Notes: a model not told the origin generated them from the sequence alone. A DNA stretch of 64,000 nucleotides from Chitinophagaceae bacterium UBA4411 (GCA_002400415.1 DGQP01000001.1:369214-433213), one strand, 5' to 3'; positions 15,284 through 25,305 are shown, counted from the first letter of the stretch. Program-made: numbers and translations.

Positions 15284-17524
15284 TTAAGCCAGGTCGAAAC
15301 GATCCAGGTTCATCACTTTTGTCCATGCTGCCACAAAATCCTTTACAAATTTTTCTTTGGCATCGCTGCTTCCATACACTTCTGCAATGGCCCGCAGTTC
15401 AGAGTTGGAACCAAAGATGAGATCAGCACGGGTGGCAGTCCATTTCACAGCGCCTGTTTTACGGTCAGTACCTATGAAACCCTGCTGTACAGGATCAGCC
15501 GCTTTCCAGGTGGTACCAAAATCAAGCAGGTTCACAAAGAAATCATTGCTGAGTGCTCCCGGCGTTTTGGTAAACACACCATGCGCCGAACCATCGTAAT
15601 TCGTATTCAGCACCCGCATACCACCCACGAGTACAGTGAGTTCAGGGGCGGTGAGTGTTAAGAGTTGTGCTCTGTCCACCAGCATTTCTTCGGATGTTGT
15701 AGCAGAACGCTTCATATTAAAGTAATTGCGGAAGCCATCTGCAGCGGGTTCAAGTACAGCAAATGATTCCACATCGGTTTGTTCCTGTCCTGCATCGTTA
15801 CGTCCGGGTGTGAAAGGCACTTTCACGGTAACACCGGCATTTTTAGCCGCCTGCTCAATGGCTGCAGATCCGCCCAGTACAATCAAATCAGCTAAGGAAA
15901 CTTTTTTATTTCCGCCGGCACTGTTGAAAGCGGTTTGAATGCCTTCCAGTGTTTCCAGCACTTTGGATAACTGTGCAGGGTTATTCACTTCCCAGTCTTT
16001 TTGAGGAGCCAGGCGGATACGGGCACCATTGGCGCCACCCCGTTTATCAGAACCCCGGAAGGTGGAAGCAGATGCCCATGCAGTTGCTGCCAGTTCGGAA
16101 ACAGTAAGTCCGGAAGCAAGTATCTTACTCTTTAATGGAGCAATATCTGCTTCATCGATCAATGTATACGTAACAGCCGGAACAGGGTCCTGCCAGATCA
16201 GTTCTTCATTGGGAACTTCCGGCCCCAGGTAACGGGACACCGGGCCCATGTCACGGTGGGTGAGTTTGAACCAGGCCCGGGCAAATGCATCTGCAAACTC
16301 ATCCGGGTTTTCAAAGAAGTGACGGGAAATTTTTTCGTAAGCGGGGTCAAAACGTAATGCAAGGTCCGTAGTCAGCATCATCGGTGCATGCTTTTTGGAA
16401 GGATCGTGTGCATCAGGCACAGTACCTGCACCCATACCATGTTTTGGCTGCCATTGATGGGCGCCTGCAGGGCTCTTGGTTAATTCCCATTCATAGCCAA
16501 AGAGGTTCCAGAAAAAATTATTGCTCCATTGGGTGGGTGTGGTGGTCCATGTTACTTCCAAACCACTTGTAATGGTATCGCCGGCATTACCGGTGCCGAA
16601 TGTATTTTTCCAGCCGAGGCCCTGCTCTTCAATACCGGCCGCAGCTGGTTCTTTGCCCACATATTTGGAAGGATCAGCAGCGCCATGTGTTTTACCAAAT
16701 GTATGTCCGCCTGCAATCAGTGCCACCGTTTCATAATCGTTCATCGCCATACGGCCAAAGGTTTCCCGGATGTCTTTTGCGGCTGCCAGCGGATCAGGAT
16801 TACCATCAGGACCTTCGGGGTTTACATAGATAAGTCCCATTTGCACAGCTGCCAGGGGATCTTCGAGGTCCCGTTCACCGGAGTAACGGCTATTCGGGTT
16901 ATTGCTGAGAGCCAGCCATTCTTTTTCGCTGCCCCAGTACACATCTTCTTCGGGTTCCCATATATCTTCACGTCCACCGCCGAAGCCAAAGGTTTTTAAA
17001 CCCATTGATTCAAGGGCGCAGTTGCCCGTAAGGATCATCAGGTCGGCCCAGGAAATTTTTCTTCCGTATTTCTGTTTGATGGGCCAGAGCAATAAGCGGG
17101 CTTTATCCAGGTTCACATTATCGGGCCAGCTGTTAAGCGGTGCAAAACGCTGGTTCCCTGTACCGGCTCCGCCTCTTCCATCGTGGATACGATAGGTACC
17201 TGCGCTGTGCCAGGCCATCCGGATGAAGAAAGGACCATAGTGGCCAAAATCGGCAGGCCACCAATCCTGGGAGTTGGTCATCAGGTCAAAGATGTCTTTT
17301 TTTACTGCCGCCAGGTCAAGGCTTTTAAATTCAGAAGCATAGTCGAATGAATCACCCATCGGGTTCGACAAGGAAGAGTGCTGGCGAAGAATGTTCAGCT
17401 TTAATTGGTTTGGCCACCAGTCACGGTTGCCGGTGCCGGTACCTGCACTTTTTTTAAGTGCACCACCAGAGAAAGGACATTTGCTTTCGCCGTTCATTGT
17501 GTTCGGAGCTGTATTAGTTCCCAT
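15284..17524 (-). CDS. katG: Catalase-peroxidase KatG
   Basis: KatG destroys hydrogen peroxide by catalase and peroxidase activity using one b-type heme. The 746-residue protein has both peroxidase-like domains. The distal heme triad is R102, W105, H106 in RMAWHSAGTYR. The proximal histidine is H274 in GGHTFGKTHG. The Trp-Tyr-Met crosslink residues are present (W105, Y233, M259). The gene is divergent from oxyR across a 111-bp spacer, which strongly suggests peroxide induction. It ends at a strong terminator and appears monocistronic. Confidence 0.97.
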   Translation of the reverse strand: MGTNTAPNTMNGESKCPFSGGALKKSAGTGTGNRDWWPNQLKLNILRQHSSLSNPMGDSFDYASEFKSLDLAAVKKDIFDLMTNSQDWWPADFGHYGPFFIRMAWHSAGTYRIHDGRGGAGTGNQRFAPLNSWPDNVNLDKARLLLWPIKQKYGRKISWADLMILTGNCALESMGLKTFGFGGGREDIWEPEEDVYWGSEKEWLALSNNPNSRYSGERDLEDPLAAVQMGLIYVNPEGPDGNPDPLAAAKDIRETFGRMAMNDYETVALIAGGHTFGKTHGAADPSKYVGKEPAAAGIEEQGLGWKNTFGTGNAGDTITSGLEVTWTTTPTQWSNNFFWNLFGYEWELTKSPAGAHQWQPKHGMGAGTVPDAHDPSKKHAPMMLTTDLALRFDPAYEKISRHFFENPDEFADAFARAWFKLTHRDMGPVSRYLGPEVPNEELIWQDPVPAVTYTLIDEADIAPLKSKILASGLTVSELAATAWASASTFRGSDKRGGANGARIRLAPQKDWEVNNPAQLSKVLETLEGIQTAFNSAGGNKKVSLADLIVLGGSAAIEQAAKNAGVTVKVPFTPGRNDAGQEQTDVESFAVLEPAADGFRNYFNMKRSATTSEEMLVDRAQLLTLTAPELTVLVGGMRVLNTNYDGSAHGVFTKTPGALSNDFFVNLLDFGTTWKAADPVQQGFIGTDRKTGAVKWTATRADLIFGSNSELRAIAEVYGSSDAKEKFVKDFVAAWTKVMNLDRFDLA

Positions 17525-17602
17525 TTTTTAAACGATTTATAATTAATGAGTAATTAAACCTTTCAGGCGGCAATTTTACCACCAAAGCATTAATAAATCA
17601 AA

Positions 17603-17630
17603 TTGATTATTTTTATAAAGATATAATCAA
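17603..17630. promoter_or_regulatory. Inverted repeat in the katG-oxyR spacer (candidate operator)
   Basis: TTGATTAT and ATAATCAA form a perfect 8-bp inverted repeat with a 12-bp A/T-rich spacer, ending six bases before the oxyR ATG. A LysR-type regulator could bind here and repress its own gene while acting on katG. It does not match the E. coli OxyR motif exactly, so the assignment is inference. Confidence 0.55.
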
Positions 17631-17635
17631 ATTCT

Positions 17636-18571
17636 ATGACGCTGACACAACTGGAATACATCGTGGCGCTGGACAGTTACCGGCATTTTGTACTGGCTTC
17701 GGAGAAATGTTTTGTAACGCAGCCTACCCTCAGCATGCAGATCCAGAAACTGGAAGAAGAACTGGGTGTAAAGATCTTTGACCGCACCAAGCAACCGGTT
17801 ATCCCCACGGAAATTGGCGCCAGCATTATTGCACAGGCCCGCATTGTACTGCGTGATGCCGGTTTGATCCGCCAGGTAATTGCGGAACAAAAAGATATTA
17901 TGACCGGGGAGATCCGGATTGGTATCATTCCAACGATTGCCCCTTATCTCCTGCCGCCACTGTTCAAGAACATCCGTGAAAAATACCCGCAGGTAAAATT
18001 AGTAGCCCGCGAAATCATCACCGAAGAAATAGTGCAGGAATTAAAAAACAACCGGCTGGATTGCGGCATCGTGGTCACCCCTTTAAAAGATTCTTCTATT
18101 AAAGAAGATATACTATTCTATGAAGAATTATTTGTTTACGTATCAAAGACCAATGCCCTCTACGATAAGAAATATGTCTTGCCCACCGAGATCGACCCTG
18201 ATCAGCTCTGGCTGCTGGAAGAAGGGCATTGTTTCCGGTCGCAGATCTTAAACCTGTGTGAGCTGCAAAAATTTTCCGGTCTTCATTTTAAATATGAGAC
18301 CGGCAATATTGAAACATTAAAGAGAATGGTGGATAAAAGCGACGGCATCACCATTCTGCCTGAACTGGCTGTAATGGAATTCACCAAACCGCAAATGAAA
18401 CTGGTGAAGCGGCTGAAAGAACCCAGCCCGGCCCGGGAAGTGAGCATGGTTACCCATCGTGACCACCTGAAAACAAAGCTTATCAAAACACTGAAAGAAG
18501 AGGTGCTCGCCATTGTGCCCAAAGCCATGCAAAAACTGAACAGGAAGAAAGTGGTGGAGATTAATTATTGA
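17636..18571 (+). CDS. oxyR: Hydrogen-peroxide-sensing LysR-type regulator OxyR
   Basis: OxyR senses peroxide through a disulfide and activates antioxidant genes. The 311-residue protein has an N-terminal winged helix (LTQLEYIVALDSYRHFVLAS, then TQPTLSMQIQKLEEELG) and a substrate-binding-like regulatory domain. The redox pair lies in the segment HCFRSQILNLC. By my count the cysteines are C199 and C208, the same numbers as in E. coli OxyR. The gene is divergent from katG, its expected target. The ATG at 17636 follows an inverted repeat that may be its operator. Confidence 0.95.
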   Translation: MTLTQLEYIVALDSYRHFVLASEKCFVTQPTLSMQIQKLEEELGVKIFDRTKQPVIPTEIGASIIAQARIVLRDAGLIRQVIAEQKDIMTGEIRIGIIPTIAPYLLPPLFKNIREKYPQVKLVAREIITEEIVQELKNNRLDCGIVVTPLKDSSIKEDILFYEELFVYVSKTNALYDKKYVLPTEIDPDQLWLLEEGHCFRSQILNLCELQKFSGLHFKYETGNIETLKRMVDKSDGITILPELAVMEFTKPQMKLVKRLKEPSPAREVSMVTHRDHLKTKLIKTLKEEVLAIVPKAMQKLNRKKVVEINY

Positions 18572-18639
18572 TATACAAACCGCAAATAACCGTCCCGGCA
18601 TTTTACCCTTTCCCGTAAACCCTGCCCGCCGGGCCTTCG

Positions 18640-18647
18640 TATATTTG
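18640..18647 (+). promoter_or_regulatory. Candidate -7 element of mnmA (TATATTTG)
   Basis: The octamer matches TAnnTTTG and lies 20 bp before the mnmA ATG. No convincing -33 TTTG is present. Confidence 0.5.
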
Positions 18648-18667
18648 CCCCTTGAATTGTTGTGACT

Positions 18668-19816
18668 ATGAGTAAGAAAGGAAAAGTTCTGGTGGCCATG
18701 AGTGGCGGTATCGACAGCACCGTAACAGCGCTGATGCTGCATGATGAAGGCTATGAAGTGGTCGGCATCACCATGAAAACATGGGATTATGCAGCCAGTG
18801 GTGGTGGCAAAAAAGAAACAGGCTGCTGCAATGTGGACAGTTTTAATGATGCCCGGCAGGCCGCCGTGGAGCATGGTTTTGCACATTATATCTTAGATAT
18901 CCGGGAAGAGTTTGGCGGTTTTGTGATCGAGAATTTCGTGGATGAATACCTGGCAGGCCGGACCCCAAACCCCTGTGTGCTCTGTAATACGCATATCAAA
19001 TGGAGGGCTTTATTGAAAAGAGCCGATGCACTGGGCTGTGATTTTATTGCCACCGGGCATTATGCAAAGATCCGCCAGCATGATAACGGACGCTATGTAG
19101 TGAGCAAAGCTATTGATGACACGAAGGACCAGAGCTATGTATTATGGGGTTTGCAGCAGGACCTGCTGAGCAGAACCTTGCTCCCGTTAGCTCCTTATAA
19201 AAAAACGGAGATCCGGCAAATGGCCCTGGATTATGGCTATCCCGAGCTGGCGAAGAAAAGTGAGAGCTACGAAATCTGTTTTGTGCCGGATAATGATTAC
19301 CGCGGTTTCCTGAAAAGAAGAGTGGAAGGACTGGAAGAAAGGGTGGCCGGGGGCAATTTCATTGACAAAAACGGAAAAATTCTGGGACAGCATAAAGGTT
19401 ATCCTTTCTATACCATCGGGCAGCGCAAGGGGCTGGATATTGCATTGGGCAAACCCGTCTTTGTTACAAAGATCGACCCGGAACACAATACCGTGATGCT
19501 GGGTGATGAGGAAGACCTGGACCAGAATGAAATGATCGTGGGTAAATTGAACCTGATCAAGTACGACAGTATCACCCCCGGTATGGAAGCGGTGACCAAG
19601 ATCAGGTATAAGGACAAGGGCAGCCTGTCCAATATCTATCCTGAAGGAGGGACGATGAAAGTAAGGTTCTACGAAAACGCCAAAGGCATTGCTCCCGGCC
19701 AGAGTGCGGTGTTTTATGAAGGAGACGATGTGCTGGGAGGAGGGATAATACAGGCAGGAGTCCTGAACACGGGTTTTGGGCCGGGAGTCTTTAGCCCGGA
19801 ACCAGGAAGGCTATAA
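18668..19816 (+). CDS. mnmA: tRNA-specific 2-thiouridylase MnmA
   Basis: MnmA activates U34 of Glu, Gln and Lys tRNAs with ATP and inserts sulfur to make 2-thiouridine. The 382-residue protein has the PP-loop SGGIDS (residues 12-17). The two catalytic cysteines are C103 in NPCVLCN and C204 in SYEICF. The central blocks ATGHYAKI and DQSYVLWGL and the C-terminal beta-barrel (FYTIGQRKGLDIALGKPVFV) are present. I use ATG at 18668 rather than the GTG two codons upstream. A terminator follows. Confidence 0.97.
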   Translation: MSKKGKVLVAMSGGIDSTVTALMLHDEGYEVVGITMKTWDYAASGGGKKETGCCNVDSFNDARQAAVEHGFAHYILDIREEFGGFVIENFVDEYLAGRTPNPCVLCNTHIKWRALLKRADALGCDFIATGHYAKIRQHDNGRYVVSKAIDDTKDQSYVLWGLQQDLLSRTLLPLAPYKKTEIRQMALDYGYPELAKKSESYEICFVPDNDYRGFLKRRVEGLEERVAGGNFIDKNGKILGQHKGYPFYTIGQRKGLDIALGKPVFVTKIDPEHNTVMLGDEEDLDQNEMIVGKLNLIKYDSITPGMEAVTKIRYKDKGSLSNIYPEGGTMKVRFYENAKGIAPGQSAVFYEGDDVLGGGIIQAGVLNTGFGPGVFSPEPGRL

Positions 19817-19870
19817 CGCCCAATCTTAGCGACTGAGATTCAGGCAATAAAGCTGGTCGAAATACGTTTT

Positions 19871-19905
19871 AAAAGCGGGGACTATGTTTCCCCGCTTTTT
19901 GTTTT
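19871..19905 (+). terminator. Rho-independent terminator after mnmA
   Basis: An 11-bp stem (AAAAGCGGGGA/TCCCCGCTTTT) is followed by a T-rich tract, about 55 bp after the mnmA stop. Confidence 0.85.
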
Positions 19906-19983
19906 TATTTTTGAGCAACGGCCAGACCCTGATAACTGTCTGACTTAATAAATGTTGTATCCGTCAATATAGAAAAACCACTT

Positions 19984-20757
19984 ATGAGATTCTTTACATT
20001 TAAACTCTCCACACTCATTTTTATAGCAGCTACTTTCCTGTTTTCCTGTTCTGATAAAACTGAGCAATTTGAAACGGAACCGATCAGCGATTACGTAACC
20101 CTGGTTCCGGGAAAGTATATTACTTACCGCTTAGACTCATTAGTTTTTACCAACTTCGGACGCAATACCGAAATTCATAAATACCAGGAAAAACATGTGA
20201 TCGATGCACAGATCAATGATGGACTGGGCCGCCCTTCCTACCGGGTATTCAGGTACCTGAGCGATTCCACTGCTTCAACTCCGTGGGTGCCGAATGGTTC
20301 GTATTTCATTACACCGTTAACAGACCAGCTGGAAGTAATTGATGATAATAAGCGAGTCATCAAACTGCATCTTCCCATCAAGGAAGGTTTCAGCTGGAAG
20401 GGCAACCGTTTTCTCCCCACCAATCCGTATGATTATATCAGTGCGAACAATAGTTATGATGATGGAATGGCTGACTGGGATTTTTATTATGATGTTTTTG
20501 AACCAGCACTCAATTACAGGAATAATACTTATACCGATATCTGGACAGTAGAAGCAGCTGATGAATCCTTCAATGTTCCTATTGTAAATGTGGATGGCTA
20601 TGGTTCAAGAGTAAGGTCAGTAGACAAATACTCCAAAAATATCGGCCTGGTGTACCGTGAGTATGAACTCTGGGAGTACCAGCCGAATACTGGTCAACCC
20701 GGCGGGCCTTTCAAAACAGGGTTCGGGCTTACCATGTGGATGGTGGACCACAATTAG
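19984..20757 (+). CDS. Hypothetical lipoprotein, 257 aa
   Basis: A lipoprotein signal with the lipobox LFSC (cysteine at residue 22) precedes about 235 residues that I do not assign to a family. The mature part is rich in aromatic residues and beta strands. The strand-rich content suggests an outer-membrane-attached beta-sandwich or barrel-like domain. It is followed after 47 bp by a secreted subtilase gene on the same strand, so the two may be co-expressed. Function is unknown. Confidence 0.75.
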   Translation: MRFFTFKLSTLIFIAATFLFSCSDKTEQFETEPISDYVTLVPGKYITYRLDSLVFTNFGRNTEIHKYQEKHVIDAQINDGLGRPSYRVFRYLSDSTASTPWVPNGSYFITPLTDQLEVIDDNKRVIKLHLPIKEGFSWKGNRFLPTNPYDYISANNSYDDGMADWDFYYDVFEPALNYRNNTYTDIWTVEAADESFNVPIVNVDGYGSRVRSVDKYSKNIGLVYREYELWEYQPNTGQPGGPFKTGFGLTMWMVDHN

Positions 20758-20804
20758 TTTACCCCGGATTGGCTAACTTCATGCCGGCAAAATGCTGAGA
20801 ACTG

Positions 20805-22820
20805 ATGAAACGAATTCTATCGCTTTTACTGATCCTTGTTTCCATGCTGGCAACAAGTACACTTGACGCACAGTTTACCCGCTATATAGTAAAGCTAAAG
20901 AACAAAGGAGGTTCGCCTTATTCATTCAGCAGCCCCTTAAATTATTTATCACAAAGAGCCATTGATCGCAGAACAAGGTATGGCATTTCAATCGACAGTA
21001 CAGACCTGCCTGTTACCCCTGCTTATATCACCCAGATCGCTAATGTTCCAAATGTAACAGTACTGAATGCTTCCCGCTGGTTAAATTCTGTTTCCATTTT
21101 AACCACGGATGCCAATGCCATTACCACCATTAATGGTTTTGCATTTGTTCAATCGGTATCCGGCATCGCTGCACGAATTGCAGGTAATAACACTATAAGA
21201 AATAAATTTGAACCGGAAGAAACTGTTATGCCCCTGCCTCCTGCTAATGGCAGGCCATCGCAAATAATGGCTGATTTCTTTAATTACGGGACCAGTTCAT
21301 TTAACGAGATACACCTGCACAACGGGGAGTTCTTGCACAATATAGGCTTAAGGGGACAGGGTGTTCATATTGCCATGCTGGACGGGGGCTTTTTCAGTTA
21401 TAATACATTAGATGCCTTCGATAGTGTTAATGCCAATGGCCAGATACTCAGTACCTGGGATTTTGTGTCCCGGGATGCCAGCGTTGCTGAAGATAATTCG
21501 CATGGCATGCAATGTTTCTCTACTATTGCCGCCAACATGCCCGGCTTGTTTGTTGGCAAAGCCCCCAAAGCCAGTTTTCATTTATTCAGGACGGAAGATG
21601 TGGGCAGCGAATACCCGATCGAAGAACATAACTGGGTATGCGGAGCCGAAAGAGCAGACAGCGCCGGTTGCGATGTGATTTCCTCTTCACTCGGTTATTA
21701 TGATTTTGATAATGCCAGCTTCAATTATACTTTCAGCAATATGGATGGCAATACCACCACCTGCTCCATCGGCGCTGACCTGGCTGCTAAAAAAGGATTA
21801 CTTGTTTTTAACTCCGCCGGCAATGAGGGGAATAACAGCTGGGGACGCATCGTGGCGCCTTCCGATGGCGATAGTGTGGTAGCTGTTGGCGCTGTGAATA
21901 CAGCGGGTATACCCGGTACATTTACCAGCCGCGGGCCTTCTGCAGATGGGCGAATAAAACCTAATGTTTCTTCTGTTGGCGTGGGCGCTGTTGTGCAGTC
22001 ACCCTCCAACACTATCGGAACCAATAACGGAACCTCATTCGCCGCACCGAATATGGCAGGATTGGGAACCTGTTTATGGCAGGGATTTCCGGAATTCAAT
22101 AATATGAAGATCGTATATGCCCTGCAGCAGGCCGGCAGTCGTTTTTCCAATCCCAATGATACAGTGGGATATGGCGTTCCCGATATGAAAGCAGCGTTCA
22201 GCAGCTTATTGATTGATTATGCAACTTCTTCTGCTACTGTAAATAGTTGTAACGCTGCTATTAACTGGAGCAGCAAAGATGTGGCTGCCATGAAATACGA
22301 AATTGAAAGAAAGGCTCCCGGCGAATCTGTTTATACCAAGATTGGAGATATAAGCCCGGCAGCAGGCGATATACTGGCAAATCATTCTTACCAGTTCAAT
22401 AATCCGTTAGTCAATATTACAGCCGGAACTATTTCTTACCGTATCCGCCAGGTTATTGATACCGCTTCGGCAACATTCACAGCCTTATACATTGATACGG
22501 CGAATGTGAGTATCAGCACCGGCTGTTTTACCACCGCCACTAATGACCCATCGGCTGTAAAGGAATTAGTAAGTGTTCAGCCCAACCCGGTTACAGGTAC
22601 AACAGTAACACTGATCATTGAAACCCCTTATGCCGTTACGAATATGCCAATAGCGGTATATGATGCAAAAGGCTCACTTGTAATACAACTTAAGAGTTCA
22701 AAAAATACAGGAAAGGCAATACTTGATATCCCAGTAGCAAATCTGGCAAAAGGGAAATACTATATCAAAGTATTCAATAACCGGAAAACACTGGGCGTTG
22801 CAGATCTTATCAAATTATAA
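20805..22820 (+). CDS. Secreted S8 (subtilisin-like) serine protease with T9SS sorting domain
   Basis: The 671-residue protein has a signal peptide (to about residue 22), a propeptide, and a subtilase domain. The catalytic triad is D193 (AMLDGGFF), H233 (DNSHGMQ) and S411 (GTSFAAP), with the oxyanion Asn in NSAGNEG. After a beta-rich linker it ends in a type A Por-secretion tail (VQPNPVTGTTVTLIIE, then AKGKYYIKVFNNRKTLGVADLIKL in part), which directs export by the type IX system and surface attachment. It is a likely extracellular protease. Its last six bases overlap the convergent methyltransferase gene. Confidence 0.93.
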   Translation: MKRILSLLLILVSMLATSTLDAQFTRYIVKLKNKGGSPYSFSSPLNYLSQRAIDRRTRYGISIDSTDLPVTPAYITQIANVPNVTVLNASRWLNSVSILTTDANAITTINGFAFVQSVSGIAARIAGNNTIRNKFEPEETVMPLPPANGRPSQIMADFFNYGTSSFNEIHLHNGEFLHNIGLRGQGVHIAMLDGGFFSYNTLDAFDSVNANGQILSTWDFVSRDASVAEDNSHGMQCFSTIAANMPGLFVGKAPKASFHLFRTEDVGSEYPIEEHNWVCGAERADSAGCDVISSSLGYYDFDNASFNYTFSNMDGNTTTCSIGADLAAKKGLLVFNSAGNEGNNSWGRIVAPSDGDSVVAVGAVNTAGIPGTFTSRGPSADGRIKPNVSSVGVGAVVQSPSNTIGTNNGTSFAAPNMAGLGTCLWQGFPEFNNMKIVYALQQAGSRFSNPNDTVGYGVPDMKAAFSSLLIDYATSSATVNSCNAAINWSSKDVAAMKYEIERKAPGESVYTKIGDISPAAGDILANHSYQFNNPLVNITAGTISYRIRQVIDTASATFTALYIDTANVSISTGCFTTATNDPSAVKELVSVQPNPVTGTTVTLIIETPYAVTNMPIAVYDAKGSLVIQLKSSKNTGKAILDIPVANLAKGKYYIKVFNNRKTLGVADLIKL

Positions 22821-23990
22821 TGGCTTCCGGAGTAAAGCAGCAAACATCGTATCCGCTTTCTTATCATAACCTTTTATTGTTTCCATCCTGGTCAGCTCCA
22901 GCTGGAATTTTTCTTGAAGGTTGCCCACCATTTCTTCGTTTTCTTTCTTGAAAACCGAGCAGGTGATATAGAGAAAAACCCCGCCCTTTTTTAAATGAGA
23001 TAGCACATTCGCAACAATCCGTTGCTGCAATGCAGCGTACGTATTGATCTTTTCTTCGCCGAAATAAAATAGTTGTTCGGGAGTCCGGCTCCAGGTGCCG
23101 CTGCCGGAACAGGGAACATCTGCCACGATCAGGTCAAATGGAGAGTTGGGAATAGACGGTATTGGCCGGGACAGGTCAGCCACAAAACTTTTATAGTTTT
23201 TTATACCTGCCTCGCTGAAACGTTTATGCAGGTTCACCAGGATAGATTCCCTGACATCAGATACGGTAAGATCTATCCTGTTATTACTATCATACAACAT
23301 GATGGACTTCCCCCCGCTGGCTGCACAGCAATCCCAAACAGAAAGTTTGAAGTCCGGAGTTCCGGGTTTGAAATTTTGCAAAAATTCTCCGACCTTTTGT
23401 GAACTGTAATCCTGCACCACCGCTTCCCTGTTCATTTCAATCACCTCATCAACCTTAGAAGCGTTTGGCAATGCAAGGCAATCCTCGCCCGATTGATGAA
23501 ATACAATATCTGCTTTTTGAAGTTTATCCTGTACTATAGTTAACTTTCCGGGTCTTACCCGTAAAAACAGATCCGGCTGTACCAAAAAGGAAGAAACGAA
23601 ATCCCGCGGATCAATTCCCTCACTTAATTCAGCAATCCATGGGAAAAGATCAGCAGGTTGCAGCGATATACCAGCTTCTTTGCATTTATCCTCAAAGCTA
23701 TGATCAGCCTTTTCATTCCATTCAGGTTTTAACGATGCCAGCATTTCATCCTGCCTGTCCGAACAAAGAAACAGGGCCAATAATAATCTTTCTTCAACTG
23801 GTATTTCCAGAACCGCCTGCCCCAGCCTGAAATAACAATAGCAAAGATGGCTGATCTGTTTCCTGTCTCTGGAGCCATATTTTTTTTTCGCTGCAAAGAA
23901 TTTCTTACTGAAAGAACCAAAAGGCTCTTCGCCGCGGTAGTGCTGCAGCATTTCTTTTGCGGAATTGATATAAGAATGAAAACGGCTCAC
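22815..23990 (-). CDS. RsmB/NOP-family RNA m5C methyltransferase
   Basis: The 391-residue protein resembles the RsmB/NSUN family that methylates cytosine C5 in rRNA or tRNA with SAM. It has a SAM-binding block (WDCCAASGGKSIML) and the two catalytic cysteine motifs, VPCSGSGTW (motif IV) and ITCSVFKKENEEMV (motif VI). The N-terminal helical region fits RsmB-like proteins without a clear PUA domain. The start at 23990 is GTG; an in-frame ATG at 23951 would shorten it by 13 residues and is also possible. It overlaps the end of the subtilase gene tail to tail by six bases. Confidence 0.9.
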   Translation of the reverse strand: MSRFHSYINSAKEMLQHYRGEEPFGSFSKKFFAAKKKYGSRDRKQISHLCYCYFRLGQAVLEIPVEERLLLALFLCSDRQDEMLASLKPEWNEKADHSFEDKCKEAGISLQPADLFPWIAELSEGIDPRDFVSSFLVQPDLFLRVRPGKLTIVQDKLQKADIVFHQSGEDCLALPNASKVDEVIEMNREAVVQDYSSQKVGEFLQNFKPGTPDFKLSVWDCCAASGGKSIMLYDSNNRIDLTVSDVRESILVNLHKRFSEAGIKNYKSFVADLSRPIPSIPNSPFDLIVADVPCSGSGTWSRTPEQLFYFGEEKINTYAALQQRIVANVLSHLKKGGVFLYITCSVFKKENEEMVGNLQEKFQLELTRMETIKGYDKKADTMFAALLRKPL

Positions 23991-24004
23991 CCGGCAAAGA
24001 AAAC

Positions 24005-24031
24005 AAAAAGGGCCGCAACTTGCAGCCCTTT
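24005..24031 (-). terminator. Terminator hairpin after odhB
   Basis: AAAGGGC and GCCCTTT pair across an 11-nt GC-containing loop. On the minus strand the stem is followed by a T-rich tract. It lies 20 bp beyond the odhB stop. Confidence 0.75.
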
Positions 24032-24050
24032 GAAAATTTTATTTATTGCC

Positions 24051-25280
24051 TTATAATTCCAGCAAAGTCTTCACCGGGTCTTTACCGATCAGTAATTGTT
24101 CCGGGTTCTCCAGTAATTCTTTTACTCTTACCAGGAAACTTACTGATTCACGGCCGTCAATAATACGGTGATCATAACTCAGCGCCAGGTACATCATTGG
24201 TCTTACTACTACCTGCCCGTTTACCACCATCGGCCGGTCCTGTATCTTGTGCATACCGAGAATAGCACTTTGTGGTATATTGATAATAGGCGTACTCATC
24301 AATGAGCCAAACACACCACCATTGGTGATCGTGAATGTCCCGCCTGTGAGCTCCTCGGTGGTCAGTTTGCTGTCTCTTGCTTTGCCTGCCAGTTCCACCA
24401 CTTTCTTTTCAATATCTGCCATACTCATGCTTTCCACGTTACGCATTACCGGCACCGTCAGCCCTCTCGGCGTACTTACGGCAATACTGATATCGGCATA
24501 ATCATGATAGACCAGTTGGTCACCATCAATATACGCATTCACCGATGGCCATTCGGCTAATGCCACCGCACAGGCTTTGGCAAAAAAACTCATGAAGCCC
24601 AGTCCAACACCGTGCATCTCTTTGAACTTATCCTTGTACTTATTTCTTATTTCCATGATACGGCCCATATCCGCTTCATTGAACGTGGTAAGCATGGCCG
24701 TTGTATTCTTTGCTTCCACCAGTCTTCTCGAAATGGTCTTACGGAGATTACTCATCTTCTCAGTACGAACATTACGGGAATATAATTCAGTACCTGCAAA
24801 AGCCTTCTTACCCGGGTTTGATAAAGCTGCCAGCACATCATCTTTCATGATCTTGCCCTGGTAGCCGCTTGGCGTTACTGATTTAGGGTCCACTTTCTTA
24901 TCAGCAATGATCGCAGAAGCAACAGGAGATGCTTTGATATCGTTGGGAACTGAGGTAACAGGTGCCGTTGTAGCTGCAGGTTTTACCGTCTCAGCTTTAG
25001 GAGCACTGGCAGTTTCTACTTTCGGGATTGCGGCTGGTTTTGCAGCGGTCTCATCTATACTCGCCAGCAGGTCACCGATCTTAATGGTGTCGCCTTCTTT
25101 TACCGGGCCCAGTTTCAGCACACCAGCCTGTTCAGCATTTACTTCAAAAGTAGCTTTCTCACTTTCCAGTTCGGCAATCACTTCATCTCTTTCCACATAT
25201 TCACCATCTTTTTTATTCCATTTCAGTAAAGTGACTTCGCTGATAGACTCTCCGACCGTTGGTACTTTTATATCAATCAT
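24051..25280 (-). CDS. odhB: 2-oxoglutarate dehydrogenase E2 (dihydrolipoyl succinyltransferase)
   Basis: This E2 subunit moves the succinyl group from E1 to CoA in the TCA cycle. The 409-residue protein has one N-terminal lipoyl domain (lipoylated lysine in ELESEKATFEV), an Ala/Pro/Thr-rich linker, an E3/E1-binding segment (SPVASAIIADKKVDPKSV), and the catalytic domain with the motif YDHRIIDGRESVSF (catalytic His and Asp). It lies 25 bp downstream of sucA on the same strand; the pair is an operon ending at the hairpin at 24005. The E3 subunit is not in this window. Confidence 0.96.
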   Translation of the reverse strand: MIDIKVPTVGESISEVTLLKWNKKDGEYVERDEVIAELESEKATFEVNAEQAGVLKLGPVKEGDTIKIGDLLASIDETAAKPAAIPKVETASAPKAETVKPAATTAPVTSVPNDIKASPVASAIIADKKVDPKSVTPSGYQGKIMKDDVLAALSNPGKKAFAGTELYSRNVRTEKMSNLRKTISRRLVEAKNTTAMLTTFNEADMGRIMEIRNKYKDKFKEMHGVGLGFMSFFAKACAVALAEWPSVNAYIDGDQLVYHDYADISIAVSTPRGLTVPVMRNVESMSMADIEKKVVELAGKARDSKLTTEELTGGTFTITNGGVFGSLMSTPIINIPQSAILGMHKIQDRPMVVNGQVVVRPMMYLALSYDHRIIDGRESVSFLVRVKELLENPEQLLIGKDPVKTLLEL

Positions 25281-25305
25281 AAATATCTTCGTTTCTGGTT
25301 CAAAG

